Below the pieces are notes generated by a model. The model was not told where the DNA came from and made no database searches. It was given only the letters and a program-made list of their open reading frames with translations. Shown here one piece after another: positions 42,894-51,900 of a stretch of 64,000 nucleotides of DNA. How positions within the stretch are numbered: the stretch's first letter is position 1; every line of letters starts with the position of its first letter. The translations under genes were made by a program, and so were the position numbers. The DNA is from Streptomyces qinglanensis (GTDB taxonomy: Bacteria; Actinomycetota; Actinomycetes; Streptomycetales; Streptomycetaceae), in NCBI RefSeq assembly GCF_900111245.1, contig NZ_FOGO01000004.1:541241-605240 (forward strand), read 5' to 3'.

Positions 42894-43328
42894 ATGGAAC
42901 AGGTAGCGGCCCTCCGGGGCGAAGAGGGTGTGACGGCGGACACAGCGCGGACGCGGTATTTGCGCAGCAGTTTCCAGGCGCGCTCGATCACGCGGAATTT
43001 CCTGGCCACAGTGTCGCCCCCGCCCTCGTCCGACGCCGCGGAGACCGTCCTGCTGGTGGTGTCCGAGCTGGTGACCAACGCGCTCCGGCACGGTCGGGGG
43101 GTCCGGGACTTCCGGCTGAGCACCGGGCACGACTCCGTCACGGTCGAAGTGGCCGATTCCAGTCCGGTACTTCCCCGGGACCGCAGTCCGCAGGATTTCA
43201 CCGAGGCGGAAGGCGGCGGTTTCGGCTGGCCCATCGTCTGCCGCCTCGCCCGCGACCTCACCATTCGACTGCACCCCGACACCGGAAAGATCATCTGTGC
43301 GAATATCCCGCTGCAGCCGCACTCCTGA
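42894..43328 (+). CDS. RsbW-like anti-sigma factor (HATPase_c)
   Basis: The 144-residue GHKL-fold protein shows N-box ELVTNALRHG, G1 VEVADSSP and G2 GGFGWPIV, the pattern of anti-sigma serine kinases. ATG 42894 follows GGGAGACAG. It should bind ATP, phosphorylate a STAS antagonist and sequester a sigma factor. With the divergent STAS and PP2C genes it gives a complete kinase-antagonist-phosphatase set, but no sigma factor gene is in the window. Streptomyces genomes carry many such orphan ATPases, so direct pairing is likely but not certain. Confidence 0.88.
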   Translation: MEQVAALRGEEGVTADTARTRYLRSSFQARSITRNFLATVSPPPSSDAAETVLLVVSELVTNALRHGRGVRDFRLSTGHDSVTVEVADSSPVLPRDRSPQDFTEAEGGGFGWPIVCRLARDLTIRLHPDTGKIICANIPLQPHS

Positions 43329-44215
43329 CGCCTCATCGGACGGCGAACTCCGTCAGGGGAAAGGCGTGTTCCCGTCTCGACGGCGAGGAGGAATGCGCTG
43401 TGCGCGGCGCCGAGCCCGGATCCGGGAAATCGAGCGGCCCGGAAGCCTGTATTGAACCGTGAATGCGCGGAGCCGCGCCGCGGGCGGCGGTGACGCCGGT
43501 ACGGACCACTCCGTGCCCCGGCGGCTGCCCCGCGCCCGGGCCGCCGTCGGAGCGCCCCGCGCACCTCAGGGGTCCGGTCCCGGGCACCCGCGACGGGACG
43601 GCCCGTGCGCCTGAGAAGGGGACGGCGCGTGCGCCCCGGGGGGCGGGGCGGGGTGCTCCCGTGACGAGGCGGTTCCTCTCCCGACGGGGCGGTTGGCGCG
43701 CCCGGCGACGCGGGGGACGCCGGTGCCGCAGCGGAGGCCGCGTCCAGGAGCCCGCCGAGGCCCGCACCACCGGCGGCCGTGCTGCTCACGGTCCGTACCG
43801 CTGACCGTTCGTACCGGTGGGCCGCTGGGCCGGTGGGCCGGCGGCCCTGTCCCGCTGTCCCGCTGTCCCGCTGCGGTCCGCACCGCCCGTGCGCGGTGCC
43901 CGCAGCGCCCGGTGCCCGCAGTGCCCGGCGCGCGCGCCTCCCGGGCGGAGCGTCCGCGCACCGGGCGCACCGGGTGCGCGCCGCCCTGCCCGGCGCGCGC
44001 ACCGGTCCCGCTCCGTCCTGCTGCCCTGTGTCGTGTCGTGCCTCCCCCTGTCGCGCCCTGCCGCCCCTTGCGCCCCCACGTGCTTCCTGCCGGGGCCGTC
44101 CAGCGGGAGTCACCGGAGCGGAGGGTGGGAAAGCCGATTACTGAGAGCGCACCATTCCTAAACGCTTCGCGCTGCATGGCGCGCCTGGGCCGGAGAAAGG
44201 AGAAGCCGCTCCGGT
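43329..44215. other. Long low-complexity non-coding stretch
   Basis: 887 bases with very high GC and simple-sequence character. Open frames on both strands are Arg/Pro/Gly/Ala-rich without domain similarity and I reject them. It includes an 8-bp tandem repeat at 43847. The last 80 bases become AT-richer (GATTACTGAGAG, CATTCCTAAACG) and probably hold the promoter of the polyprenyl synthetase gene. Confidence 0.5.
43847..43873. repeat. 8-bp tandem repeat CTGTCCCG
   Basis: Three exact copies (43847, 43855 and 43863) and a partial fourth in non-coding DNA. Confidence 0.85.
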
Positions 44216-45382
44216 ATGACGACTCACGACCTCTCTGACGTCCCCGCCGCCGCACCCTCCCTGCTGGCGTACGCGCACGAGCGGACCGAACCCGTACTCA
44301 GGGAGGCCGTCGCAGCCCTCCAACCCGAGCTGCGGCGGGTCTGCGGCTACCACTTCGGCTGGACCAGGCCGGACGGCAGCCCCACCTACGGCGTCACCCC
44401 GGGCCCGTATCCGCACGCGGCGCTCGCCCTGCACGCGGCGGGCGCGGGCGAGCCGGAACGGAACGGCGGAGCGCCGGAGACCTCCACGGCCGCGGCACTG
44501 CCGGGGGCCGCGGCCGTGGAACTGGTCCACAACTGGGCCGTGCTGCACGACGACGTCATGGACGGGGAAGCGCTGCGGCGGGGCCGCTCAGCCGTGTGGG
44601 CCGTCTACGGCACCGGTTGGGCGGTGCTGGCCGGGGACGCGCTGCTGGGTGCCGCCACCCGCTGCTTGCTGGCGTCCGGGCAGCCGGACGGCACACGCGC
44701 TGCCGAAGGGACGCAGCTCTCCGCGGCCCGGGACGCGGCGGCCGAGGCGGAGATCCTGGAGGACGGCGAGGCGGTGGGGGAGGAGCGGGCCGCGGTACTG
44801 CGGTTGCTGTCCCGGACGACGTCGCGGCTGATCAGTGGCCGGTCGGCCGAACTGGCACTGCGCCGCCGGGCCCCGGAGGGGATCAGCGTGGCGGAGTACG
44901 CGGCGGTCGCGGCGGCCCGTACCAGTTCGCTGCTGGAGTGCGCACTGGCGGCCGGGGCCCTGCTGGGCGGCGCGGAGGAGCGGGTCGTCGAGGCGCTGAC
45001 GCGGGCCGGCCATCACCTGGGGGTGGCCGCGCAGGCGGAGCGCGACATCGAGGACCTCTGGTCGGGTACCGCGCTGAGCGGCCGGCCGGTCATGAGCGGC
45101 TTACGCGAAGGCGGTCCGAGCCTTCCGCTGATCACCGCGCTGCGTGCGGTCAATCCGGCCGCCCGCACTCTCGCCCGGTCGCTGGGCGGCGGCCCCGCCT
45201 GCCCGCCGCCCCCGGACGAGCTGGCCGACCTCATCGAGACCGCGGGCGGACGCGCCGCAGCGCACGAGATCTCCGCCTGGCAACTGGCCGAGGCATATGC
45301 GCAGTTGGACAAGGCGTCGCTGCCCGCCGCCTCGCACACAGCGCTCCGGGCGCTCTTCCGGCACACCGTCACCCGCGCCTGA
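44216..45382 (+). CDS. Polyprenyl synthetase-like protein with a TTA codon and altered second Asp motif
   Basis: The 388-residue protein has the all-helical isoprenyl diphosphate synthase fold. The first Asp-rich motif is intact (HDDVMDGEALRRGRSAVW, D112, D113 and D116). The second reads AQAERDIEDLWSG, so the usual DDxxD is RDIED (R276, D277, D280); one metal ligand is changed. Chain elongation may therefore be altered or lost. Codon 296 (45101-45103) is TTA, the leucine codon read by the bldA tRNA, so translation should be restricted to late growth in Streptomyces. The ribosome site is GGAGAAGCC. The 3' end overlaps the convergent CPBP gene by 14 bases. Confidence 0.88.
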   Translation: MTTHDLSDVPAAAPSLLAYAHERTEPVLREAVAALQPELRRVCGYHFGWTRPDGSPTYGVTPGPYPHAALALHAAGAGEPERNGGAPETSTAAALPGAAAVELVHNWAVLHDDVMDGEALRRGRSAVWAVYGTGWAVLAGDALLGAATRCLLASGQPDGTRAAEGTQLSAARDAAAEAEILEDGEAVGEERAAVLRLLSRTTSRLISGRSAELALRRRAPEGISVAEYAAVAAARTSSLLECALAAGALLGGAEERVVEALTRAGHHLGVAAQAERDIEDLWSGTALSGRPVMSGLREGGPSLPLITALRAVNPAARTLARSLGGGPACPPPPDELADLIETAGGRAAAHEISAWQLAEAYAQLDKASLPAASHTALRALFRHTVTRA

Positions 45383-46298
45383 GCCGGGCCGCCGTCCGGC
45401 CCAGTACGACGAAGGCAGCGGTCGCGACCGAAAGGTAGAGAGGGACGAGCAGCGGTGCGGCCGCCGCCTGGTGCACGGTGGACCAGCCGGCGTCGCGGCG
45501 GTCGCCCTGCAGCGCGATCCGGTTGACGGTGAGGACGGTCAGATGGGTGCCGATCGCGGTCCACAGCGGCGCGTCGGGCAGCGCGGTCCGGGCGGCGACC
45601 AGCGTGAGGCCGAAGACGGTCAGCAGGATCAGATAGTCCGCCGGGTGCTCGCCCTCCGGGACGATCCCCACGTGCACTCCCTCCGCGCCGAGCAGCCGTG
45701 CGGTCGCCGCCTGCACCGCCGTTGAGGCGCCGGGTACCAGCAGGAAGACCGCCGTCGTGCCGAGTGCGCTGCGCGGTCCGCTGAAGGAGCCGCGCAGCGA
45801 GGTCCAGGTGTACCCCCGCAGTGCCGTCTCCTCGGGGAGCGCTTCGAGGAGCAGCGCGACCGCGGTGTTGGTGACGAGGAACCAGGCCAGGGCGCCCGGA
45901 TCCGGGCTGGACCAGCGCAGCAGGCCCGCGGCGGTGCCCAGGCCGAGGACGAGGCAGGCCGCGGTACCGGGCACGGCGACCCCGATGAGCAGCGCCCGCA
46001 GACTCGCCGCTGCCCCGCCGAAGCCGAGCCGTGCGATCCGGTGGCCGTCGCGCCGTACGGCGGCCCGCACCAGCGCCAGCGCCACCACGCTCACCAGCAC
46101 GGCGGGGACCAGCCGGGCCGCCGTTCCGGACGGGGCGAGCCCCAGGGTGCGGGCGAGCGAGGGCCCGGCGCCGGTGCCGATGCCCAGTGCCAGGGCCATG
46201 ACCGCGCCCCCGAACAGAGCCCGGGTCGCCGCCCGGTGCCGCGCGCCCTGCAGTGCCGGTGGGCGGCTGTTCTGCCGCGCGGGACGAAGGGCGGTCAC
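45369..46298 (-). CDS. CPBP-family intramembrane protease-like protein
   Basis: GTG 46298 with AGGAG upstream; 309 residues with about eight membrane helices. The CPBP/Abi motif 1 is visible (LLEALPEETALRGYTWTSL, EExxxR). The later His-containing motifs are weaker: GTTAVFLLVPGAS and WTAIGTHLTV, the second keeping a His. Members of the family are Rce1-like glutamyl proteases that cleave prenylated or other membrane proteins, and many bacterial members are immunity or scaffold proteins. Convergence with a polyprenyl synthetase gene is suggestive, but the 14-base overlap of the tails is the only direct link. Confidence 0.82.
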   Translation of the reverse strand: MTALRPARQNSRPPALQGARHRAATRALFGGAVMALALGIGTGAGPSLARTLGLAPSGTAARLVPAVLVSVVALALVRAAVRRDGHRIARLGFGGAAASLRALLIGVAVPGTAACLVLGLGTAAGLLRWSSPDPGALAWFLVTNTAVALLLEALPEETALRGYTWTSLRGSFSGPRSALGTTAVFLLVPGASTAVQAATARLLGAEGVHVGIVPEGEHPADYLILLTVFGLTLVAARTALPDAPLWTAIGTHLTVLTVNRIALQGDRRDAGWSTVHQAAAAPLLVPLYLSVATAAFVVLGRTAARLRRG

Positions 46299-46494
46299 GG
46301 AAGCTCCTGCGGGGCATCGGGACGGTGTCCGAGCTGTCCATTCTCGATTGCGGCCCGGGTAGTGCGCCTCGTCGGCGATGAGGAGCGCCGGCTACATCGA
46401 ACGAGTGACCGGGTGCATCTTGTGGGCCGTTCGGCGGTAGGAGCGGTGTCGCTGCGCAGGAGAGGGGACATGTGCGGAAGTCAGTTAATAGGAC

Positions 46495-46500
46495 TTATAT
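46495..46500 (+). promoter_or_regulatory. -10-like TTATAT upstream of the CapA-like gene
   Basis: TTATAT lies in an AT-rich island (GTTAATAGGACTTATATGAC) that stands out from its GC-rich surroundings, about 27 bases before ATG 46527, with ribosome site AGGGAGGAG between. No clear -35 hexamer is seen. Confidence 0.4.
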
Positions 46501-46526
46501 GACTTTCTTGTCAGGGAGGAGTCTCC

Positions 46527-47837
46527 ATGTCCGCTGCCCACCCTGCTCCCGACCGCGTTCCCCGCCCTCCCCGCCCTCCCCGGCTCAGCGCCGCGACCCG
46601 ACGTCTTCGGCCACGCGCCGCTCCCCGCCGCCCCCGGACACGCGGGGTCCTCCACCGGACCACGGCGGTGCTCGCCCTCGCAGCCCTGCTCGGCGGCGCC
46701 GCGGGGTGCGGGCAGACCGGCGGAGGGTCCGGACGGGACGGGGGCCCGGCCGGTCACGGCAGTGGAGAGCGGGCGGAGCAGGCGCGCGGCGGCCGGGCCG
46801 GACGCGGATTCTCCCTGTTCGCCACCGGTGACCTGCTCGTCCACGACTCGCTCATCCGGCAGGCGCGTGCGGACGCGGGCGGCTCGGGGTACGACTTCGG
46901 CCGCATGCTCGCGGCCGCGAAGCCCCTGGCCGGCCGAGCCGATCTGGCGATCTGCCATATGGAGACCGTCTACGGCCCGGACGGCGGCCCCTTCACCGGC
47001 TATCCGCTCTTCCAGACGCCGCCGCAACTCGCCCGCTCCGTCAAGGAGGCGGGCTACGACTCCTGTTCGACCGGCTCCAACCACACCTTGGACGACAGCG
47101 CGGACGGAGTGACCCGCACCCTCGACGCCATGGACAGCGTCGGTCTCCGGCACGCGGGGTCAGCCCGGTCGGCGGGGGAGCGCCGCCGCCCCACCATGCT
47201 GCAGGCCGGTGGTGCGAAGGTGGCGCAGCTCTCCTACACGTACGGCACCAACGGCATCTCCGTGCCGGAGAACAAATCGTGGCTCGTCAACCTCATCGAC
47301 CCCGAGCGCATCGTCCGGGACGCCCGCGCCGCGCGCCGTGCGGGCGCCGACGTGGTGGTGGCCAGCATGCACTGGGGCACCGAGTGGCAGCAGGAGCCCG
47401 ACGAGCTCCAGCGGTCCCTGGCCAAGAAGCTGACGGCCGCCCGCTCCGGCGGACGGCGGGACATCGATCTGATCCTGGGGACCCACGCCCACGTCCCCCA
47501 GGCGTACGAGAAGGTCAACGGGACGTGGGTCGTCTACGGCATGGGTGACCAGATCGCCGGCAAGATGAACGACCCGCGCGGCAGCATGGGCACCGCGGCA
47601 CGCTTCCGCTTCGTGCCTCCCGAGGGCGACCGGGGCGCGGCGGCGGCCTGGACCGTGGAGAAGGCCGAGTTCACCCCGTTCATGATGAAGACCTCGCCCC
47701 GCCACACCCTCGTCAACCTCGCCTCGAAGGCCGGCCGGAGTGCGGGCGACCCGGCCCAGGACGAGGCGTACGCATCCATCCGCGAGGCGGTCTTCAGCCG
47801 GGGCGCAGCGAAGGACGGGCTGCGCATGGCGCCCTGA
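46527..47837 (+). CDS. CapA-family metallophosphatase-like lipoprotein
   Basis: The 436-residue protein starts with a long basic N-terminus (1-42), a hydrophobic segment and lipobox GGAAGC at C61, so it is probably lipidated and anchored outside the membrane. The CapA/PgsA fold follows: FATGDLLVHDS near residue 98, GYDSCSTGSNHTLDD near 175, and VVASMHWGTEWQ with GTHAHVPQ later. The family resembles calcineurin-like phosphoesterases and was named for poly-gamma-glutamate capsule synthesis. No pgsBC genes are nearby, so a capsule role is not supported here. Confidence 0.88.
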   Translation: MSAAHPAPDRVPRPPRPPRLSAATRRLRPRAAPRRPRTRGVLHRTTAVLALAALLGGAAGCGQTGGGSGRDGGPAGHGSGERAEQARGGRAGRGFSLFATGDLLVHDSLIRQARADAGGSGYDFGRMLAAAKPLAGRADLAICHMETVYGPDGGPFTGYPLFQTPPQLARSVKEAGYDSCSTGSNHTLDDSADGVTRTLDAMDSVGLRHAGSARSAGERRRPTMLQAGGAKVAQLSYTYGTNGISVPENKSWLVNLIDPERIVRDARAARRAGADVVVASMHWGTEWQQEPDELQRSLAKKLTAARSGGRRDIDLILGTHAHVPQAYEKVNGTWVVYGMGDQIAGKMNDPRGSMGTAARFRFVPPEGDRGAAAAWTVEKAEFTPFMMKTSPRHTLVNLASKAGRSAGDPAQDEAYASIREAVFSRGAAKDGLRMAP

Positions 47838-47922
47838 CCGGCCCTGACCGGGCAGCACGGCCCCCGGACGACGCGGGGACCCGCCGGTGGGCGCGGAGGA
47901 GGGGCCGCGGACGGGCGCGGGC

Positions 47923-47960
47923 GCCGGACGGCCCCGCGCCCGCCGGACGGCCCCGCGCCC
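47923..47960. repeat. 19-bp exact tandem duplication
   Basis: GCCGGACGGCCCCGCGCCC occurs twice back to back (47923-47941 and 47942-47960) between the convergent CapA-like and mycosin-like genes. Confidence 0.9.
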
Positions 47961-47977
47961 GCCCGCGGTTCGGACGA

Positions 47978-49177
47978 CTACCTGCCGTGGAAGCCCCCGG
48001 GGCCCGCCGGGCCTGCCGGACCCACCGGGCCTGCCGGACCCGCCGCGGCGGTACGGCGCCGGCCCGTCCGGCTGATCAGAACGGCACCGATGACCATCAG
48101 CAGTCCGACGCCCCCCACCGAGGAGCCGATCACCAGCGCCGTCGTCTCCATCGGCGGGTGCTGGGTGGGTTGCACGCCGTTCGGCGGGGTCAGGAACTTC
48201 TTGCCCTTGTACGCGCTGGCGGCCGCGCCGTCGGCGGGCGGATCGGACGCGGCGCGTACGGCCGCGGCCGCGTCGATCACTCCGTGGCCCACTCTCGGGT
48301 CGTAGCCGCCCGGCGGGTGGTGGGCCGTCTCGGTGAGGACGGCGCGGACCTGGGCGGGCTTGAGCCCGTGGTCCTTGCCGAGCATCAGTGCCACCACACC
48401 GGAGGTGAGCGCCGCCGCGGGGGAGGTGCCGTTGACAGGCGCGTAGCCGCCGGTGTTCTTGGCGCTGACGATGCCCACCCCGGGTGCCGCGACGCTGTTG
48501 TACGTCCGGACCGTGGAGAAGTCGGCCCGGCTGCCGGACTGGGCGACAGCGGCCACCGCGATCACGCCCGGGTAGCCGGCCGGGTAGGACGACTCGTTGA
48601 AGATGTCGCCGTCGTTGCCCGCCGAGGCCACCACGGTCACACCCTTGTAGGCGGCGTGCGCCAGTGCCTTGGTCTCCTCCTCGTCGAACGAGGACCCGAA
48701 GGTGTCGCCGCCCAGCGACATGGAGATGACATCGGCGCCGTGGTCGACCGCGTAGGTGATGCCCTGCGCGACCGGGCTGGGGCCGGTCTTCCAGTCGTCG
48801 GCGTCGTGCTCCTTCTTGTCGTCGATCACCCGCACCGACAGGATGTCCGCCTTCGGGGCGACCTTGAGTACGTCGGAGGCCATGGCCGTGCCGTGGCCTC
48901 CCCAGCGCGGATCGCCGGAGTGGAGTCCGTCCTTGAGGAAGTCGGGTCCGGTGGTGACCTTGCCGGCCAGGGCCGGGTGGTCCTCCTCGACGCCGCTGTC
49001 CAGCACGGCGACCGTCACGCCGTCGCCCTGCGTGGTGCGCTGGGCCGAGGACAGCCCGAGCGCCCCCGCTTCCCAACTGGCAGGGGTGTCGGCCCGGGCG
49101 GGGGCCGCGGTGACCGCGCACAGCAGTGCGCCGAGTCCGGCAGCGGCGATCGCGGTGCCGATGCGCCGACGCGTCAT
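47978..49177 (-). CDS. Mycosin-like membrane-anchored S8 serine protease
   Basis: ATG 49177 overlaps the stop of the upstream gene (ATGA); 399 residues. There is a signal peptide (1-29), a subtilisin domain with D60 (AVLDSGV), H95 (GHGTAMA), oxyanion N188 (SAGNDG) and S252 (GTSPAAA), one membrane helix (346-369) and a short tail with (GPA)n-like repeats. Signal peptide, subtilase and C-terminal anchor make up the plan of MycP proteases of type VII secretion. It pairs with a Pro/Gly-rich membrane protein, while the ATPase and WXG100 genes are at 19.6-36 kb. Confidence 0.9.
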   Translation of the reverse strand: MTRRRIGTAIAAAGLGALLCAVTAAPARADTPASWEAGALGLSSAQRTTQGDGVTVAVLDSGVEEDHPALAGKVTTGPDFLKDGLHSGDPRWGGHGTAMASDVLKVAPKADILSVRVIDDKKEHDADDWKTGPSPVAQGITYAVDHGADVISMSLGGDTFGSSFDEEETKALAHAAYKGVTVVASAGNDGDIFNESSYPAGYPGVIAVAAVAQSGSRADFSTVRTYNSVAAPGVGIVSAKNTGGYAPVNGTSPAAALTSGVVALMLGKDHGLKPAQVRAVLTETAHHPPGGYDPRVGHGVIDAAAAVRAASDPPADGAAASAYKGKKFLTPPNGVQPTQHPPMETTALVIGSSVGGVGLLMVIGAVLISRTGRRRTAAAGPAGPVGPAGPAGPGGFHGR

Positions 49178-50214
49178 GACGTCTCCTCCAGCAGCAGGTC
49201 TGCGAGGTGCAGATCCAGGTCGTGGGCGAGTGTCTGGGCCGCTTCCCGCCAGGGCATCCGGTCCGACTTGGCGTCGAGTTCGGTGCGGCCCCACTGCCCG
49301 GGCAGCCGGCCCGCCTTGCGGCCGTCCGCCGACCCGGCCGAGGCCGCGAGGGCGTACGGCAGGTGCAGACCGGTGGCCTGCACCCCGTCCGAGCCGTTGC
49401 GCCGGGAGTCCTTCCAGTCGGCCGCCACGGTGTCGGGCACCGGGAGCGCCTTGACCCCGTGGCTCTCGGTGCGCTTGTCCTTCTCGGCGTCGAAGAAGGT
49501 GCCCATCCCCTCCTCGGGGTCCGCGGCCTCGGGCAGGACGATCAGCGCCACGGTCGCGACGACGTTGCCCGTCGGGTCCGCGTAGGTGGCGCGCAGTACC
49601 GCCTTGCAGCCGCGCTTCTCGGCCTCGTCCGCCAGCGTTCCGGTCAGCGCGTCGGCGCAGCCGGTCTTCTCGGATATGCCCAGCCGGTGCCATTCGGCGC
49701 TCTTCGGGTCGTCCGCTCCCGACTGCGCGTCCGTCCTCGGCCCCAGCGTCTTGGGGAAGAGCTTGTCCACCCGCTCGTTGCGCCACATGACCGGCCCGTA
49801 GCCGCTGCGGTTGGCGACGTCCTGCTGCGCGTTGGAGACGGTGTGCGCCGCCAGTGCGCCGCCCGCGAGGAGTGCCAGGGCGCCGACGACGCCGAGGAAC
49901 GCGGTGAGGCAGGTGCGCCCGGTGTTCTTCTTGGGCGGCGGCAGCGGCATGCCCGGCTGCATCCCGCCCCCGGGCATCCCCGTCGGCGGCATGCCCGACT
50001 GCGGCATGCCCGGTTGCGGTCCCGGTGCCCCCTGCGGCCCCGGAACTCCCTGCGGGGCAGGGCCGCCGTGCGGAGGGCTGCCCTGCCCCGGAGGTATGCC
50101 GGGCGGACCGGGCATGCCGGGCGGAGGCCCGGGAGGCATCGCGGGCGGCGGGCCCGGCTGTCGCCCGTAGCCCCCGGCGCTGCCTGGGGGCTCGGGTGGG
50201 CTCGGGTAGGACAT
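49174..50214 (-). CDS. Pro/Gly-rich single-helix membrane protein paired with the mycosin
   Basis: The 346-residue protein has a low-complexity N-terminus (1-95) made of PGMP, GPPPG and PQG units, one membrane helix (102-123) and an extracellular domain of about 220 residues. Residues 180-220 contain two cysteines (GCADALTG, KRGCKAV) likely joined by a disulfide. ATG 50214 has GAGGGGAG upstream and its stop overlaps the mycosin start. I do not recognise the extracellular domain. Its tight coupling suggests it presents or regulates the protease. Confidence 0.8.
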   Translation of the reverse strand: MSYPSPPEPPGSAGGYGRQPGPPPAMPPGPPPGMPGPPGIPPGQGSPPHGGPAPQGVPGPQGAPGPQPGMPQSGMPPTGMPGGGMQPGMPLPPPKKNTGRTCLTAFLGVVGALALLAGGALAAHTVSNAQQDVANRSGYGPVMWRNERVDKLFPKTLGPRTDAQSGADDPKSAEWHRLGISEKTGCADALTGTLADEAEKRGCKAVLRATYADPTGNVVATVALIVLPEAADPEEGMGTFFDAEKDKRTESHGVKALPVPDTVAADWKDSRRNGSDGVQATGLHLPYALAASAGSADGRKAGRLPGQWGRTELDAKSDRMPWREAAQTLAHDLDLHLADLLLEETS

Positions 50215-50478
50215 GGCTCCCCTCCTCGGCGATCGGCACCCCTGAGCGCGGGTGCGGCGCGGCGGGGGGAGACGTCTGCGCTCGCTGATTTAACGCGCGT
50301 GCCCCCGCGTTTGCGTAGCAGACCCTATCGGCCGATCCCGGGCCGGAAGCTCCGTCCCCGGTCTCGGCTGTGTCACAGAACCGCAGGTCAGAACAGTTCA
50401 GGACATACCTGGCCGGGGCCGCTGGGCGGGGCTGCCCGGTGCCTGCCGGCCTCTCTCCGGCGGCCCGGCCCACGAGGC

Positions 50479-51900
50479 TCAGACGGGCTGGAGCGCCTCC
50501 GCGGTGCTGTCCTCGCGGGCGGTTGCCGGAGCCTGCTCGTCCTCGGGGACGGCGATGACCCAGCGGGTCTGCCGGCGCGGGCGCAGATAACACGCCCAGT
50601 AGGCGACCGCGACGAGGACGATGCCCCCGGTGACGGCGAGGCTCTCCGGGCTCTGCCGGAACAGGACCCAGAGCAGCACTGCCATCAGCAGTGCGGGGAG
50701 CACCGGCCACAGCGGCATGCGCCAGGCGGCCCGGTGCTTGAACTCCGCGCGCCGGGCCGCGAGAGCGCCGAGCGCGACGAAGATGTACATGCCGGCCACC
50801 GCGACGCCGGTGACCTCGCTCAGCATGTCCAGGTCGACGAAGCACAGCAGCGCGCCCGGTACCCCGACCGCGAGCGTGGCCACCCAGGGGGAGCCGAAGC
50901 GCCTGCCGAGCCGGGAGAAGGCGCGGTTGACCGGTGCGGGCCAGGCGGAGTCCCGGGCGGAGGCGAAGACCACCCGCGAGTTCTGGATGACCATGACGAT
51001 GGCGGCATTGACGATCGCCAGCGCGATGCACAGGCTGATGAACGTCCCGACGGCCGAATTGCTCCAGCCCTGGACCATGCCCGCGATGTCGCCGCCGGCG
51101 AGGGCGTGCAGATCCGGTGCGCCCAGGGTGATGGCGACGACCGGGACGATGACCACCGCGAACCCGAGGGCGAGGGTCCACAGCACGGTGCGGGCCACGG
51201 TGCGCCGGGGGTTCTCCATCTCCTCGGCCAGGTACACGGCGGTCGAGAAGCCCTGCAGGATGAAGAGCGCGGTGGCGAGCCCGGCGACGATCAGCCCGGC
51301 CGTGACCGGCGTGGTGTGGCCCTGCCCGCCGTCCATGACCGGGTGCACCAGTACCGAGGCGGAGCGCCGGGTGTGGGTGAAGCCCAGCACGGCGACGACG
51401 GCGGCGCCCACCACCTCCAGGGCGAGGAAGATGCCGGTGATCCAGGCGTTGGCCCGCAGGTCCAGCAGGCCCATGGCGGTGGACAGCAGCATCACGGCGG
51501 CCGCGGCGAACCGCGGATCCAGGTGCACGAGGGGTGCGAGGTAGTCCGCGGTGCCCAGCGCGATGATCGGCGGCACGATCATGACGACGATCAGCGACAG
51601 GACGAACACCAGCCAGCCCGCCAGTCTGCCCAGCAGGGTGCCGACCATCGCGTACTCGCCGCCCGAACTGGGGATCAGGGTGCCCAGTTCGGAGTAGGTG
51701 AAGGCGACGCCGACGCACAGCAGGGCGGCGACGGTGAGGGCGAGCGCGGTCCCGGTGCCCAGCGTGCCGAACGAGTCCGGCACGATCACGAACAGGGACG
51801 AGGCCGGGGTCAGACAGGACAGGGTGAGCAGCGTGCCGCCCACGACGCCGATGGAGCGGGTGAGCCGGGGCCTGCTGTTCGCTTCGCGCGTGTCGGTCAT
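50479..51900 (-). CDS. APC-family amino acid/amine permease
   Basis: ATG 51900 gives 473 residues; the open frame continues upstream without a ribosome site. About 12 membrane helices are seen. The first contains the APC ligand motif SIGVVGGTLLTLSCLTPAS, followed by helix 2 TYSELGTLIPSSGGEYAMVG and the conserved VYLAEEMENPRRTVART near residue 225. This is typical of amino acid/polyamine/organocation exchangers. The C-terminus is acidic. The substrate cannot be read. The gene appears monocistronic. Confidence 0.92.
   Translation of the reverse strand: MTDTREANSRPRLTRSIGVVGGTLLTLSCLTPASSLFVIVPDSFGTLGTGTALALTVAALLCVGVAFTYSELGTLIPSSGGEYAMVGTLLGRLAGWLVFVLSLIVVMIVPPIIALGTADYLAPLVHLDPRFAAAAVMLLSTAMGLLDLRANAWITGIFLALEVVGAAVVAVLGFTHTRRSASVLVHPVMDGGQGHTTPVTAGLIVAGLATALFILQGFSTAVYLAEEMENPRRTVARTVLWTLALGFAVVIVPVVAITLGAPDLHALAGGDIAGMVQGWSNSAVGTFISLCIALAIVNAAIVMVIQNSRVVFASARDSAWPAPVNRAFSRLGRRFGSPWVATLAVGVPGALLCFVDLDMLSEVTGVAVAGMYIFVALGALAARRAEFKHRAAWRMPLWPVLPALLMAVLLWVLFRQSPESLAVTGGIVLVAVAYWACYLRPRRQTRWVIAVPEDEQAPATAREDSTAEALQPV

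Noticed and set aside
43463..44255. Several open frames of 100-230 codons in the gap before the polyprenyl synthetase
   Set aside because: All are low-complexity Arg/Pro/Gly/Ala strings, overlap one another on both strands and lack ribosome sites.
47889..47980. Terminator between the CapA-like and mycosin-like genes
   Set aside because: Very GC-rich with partial pairings, but the 19-bp direct duplication dominates and no single convincing hairpin stands out.
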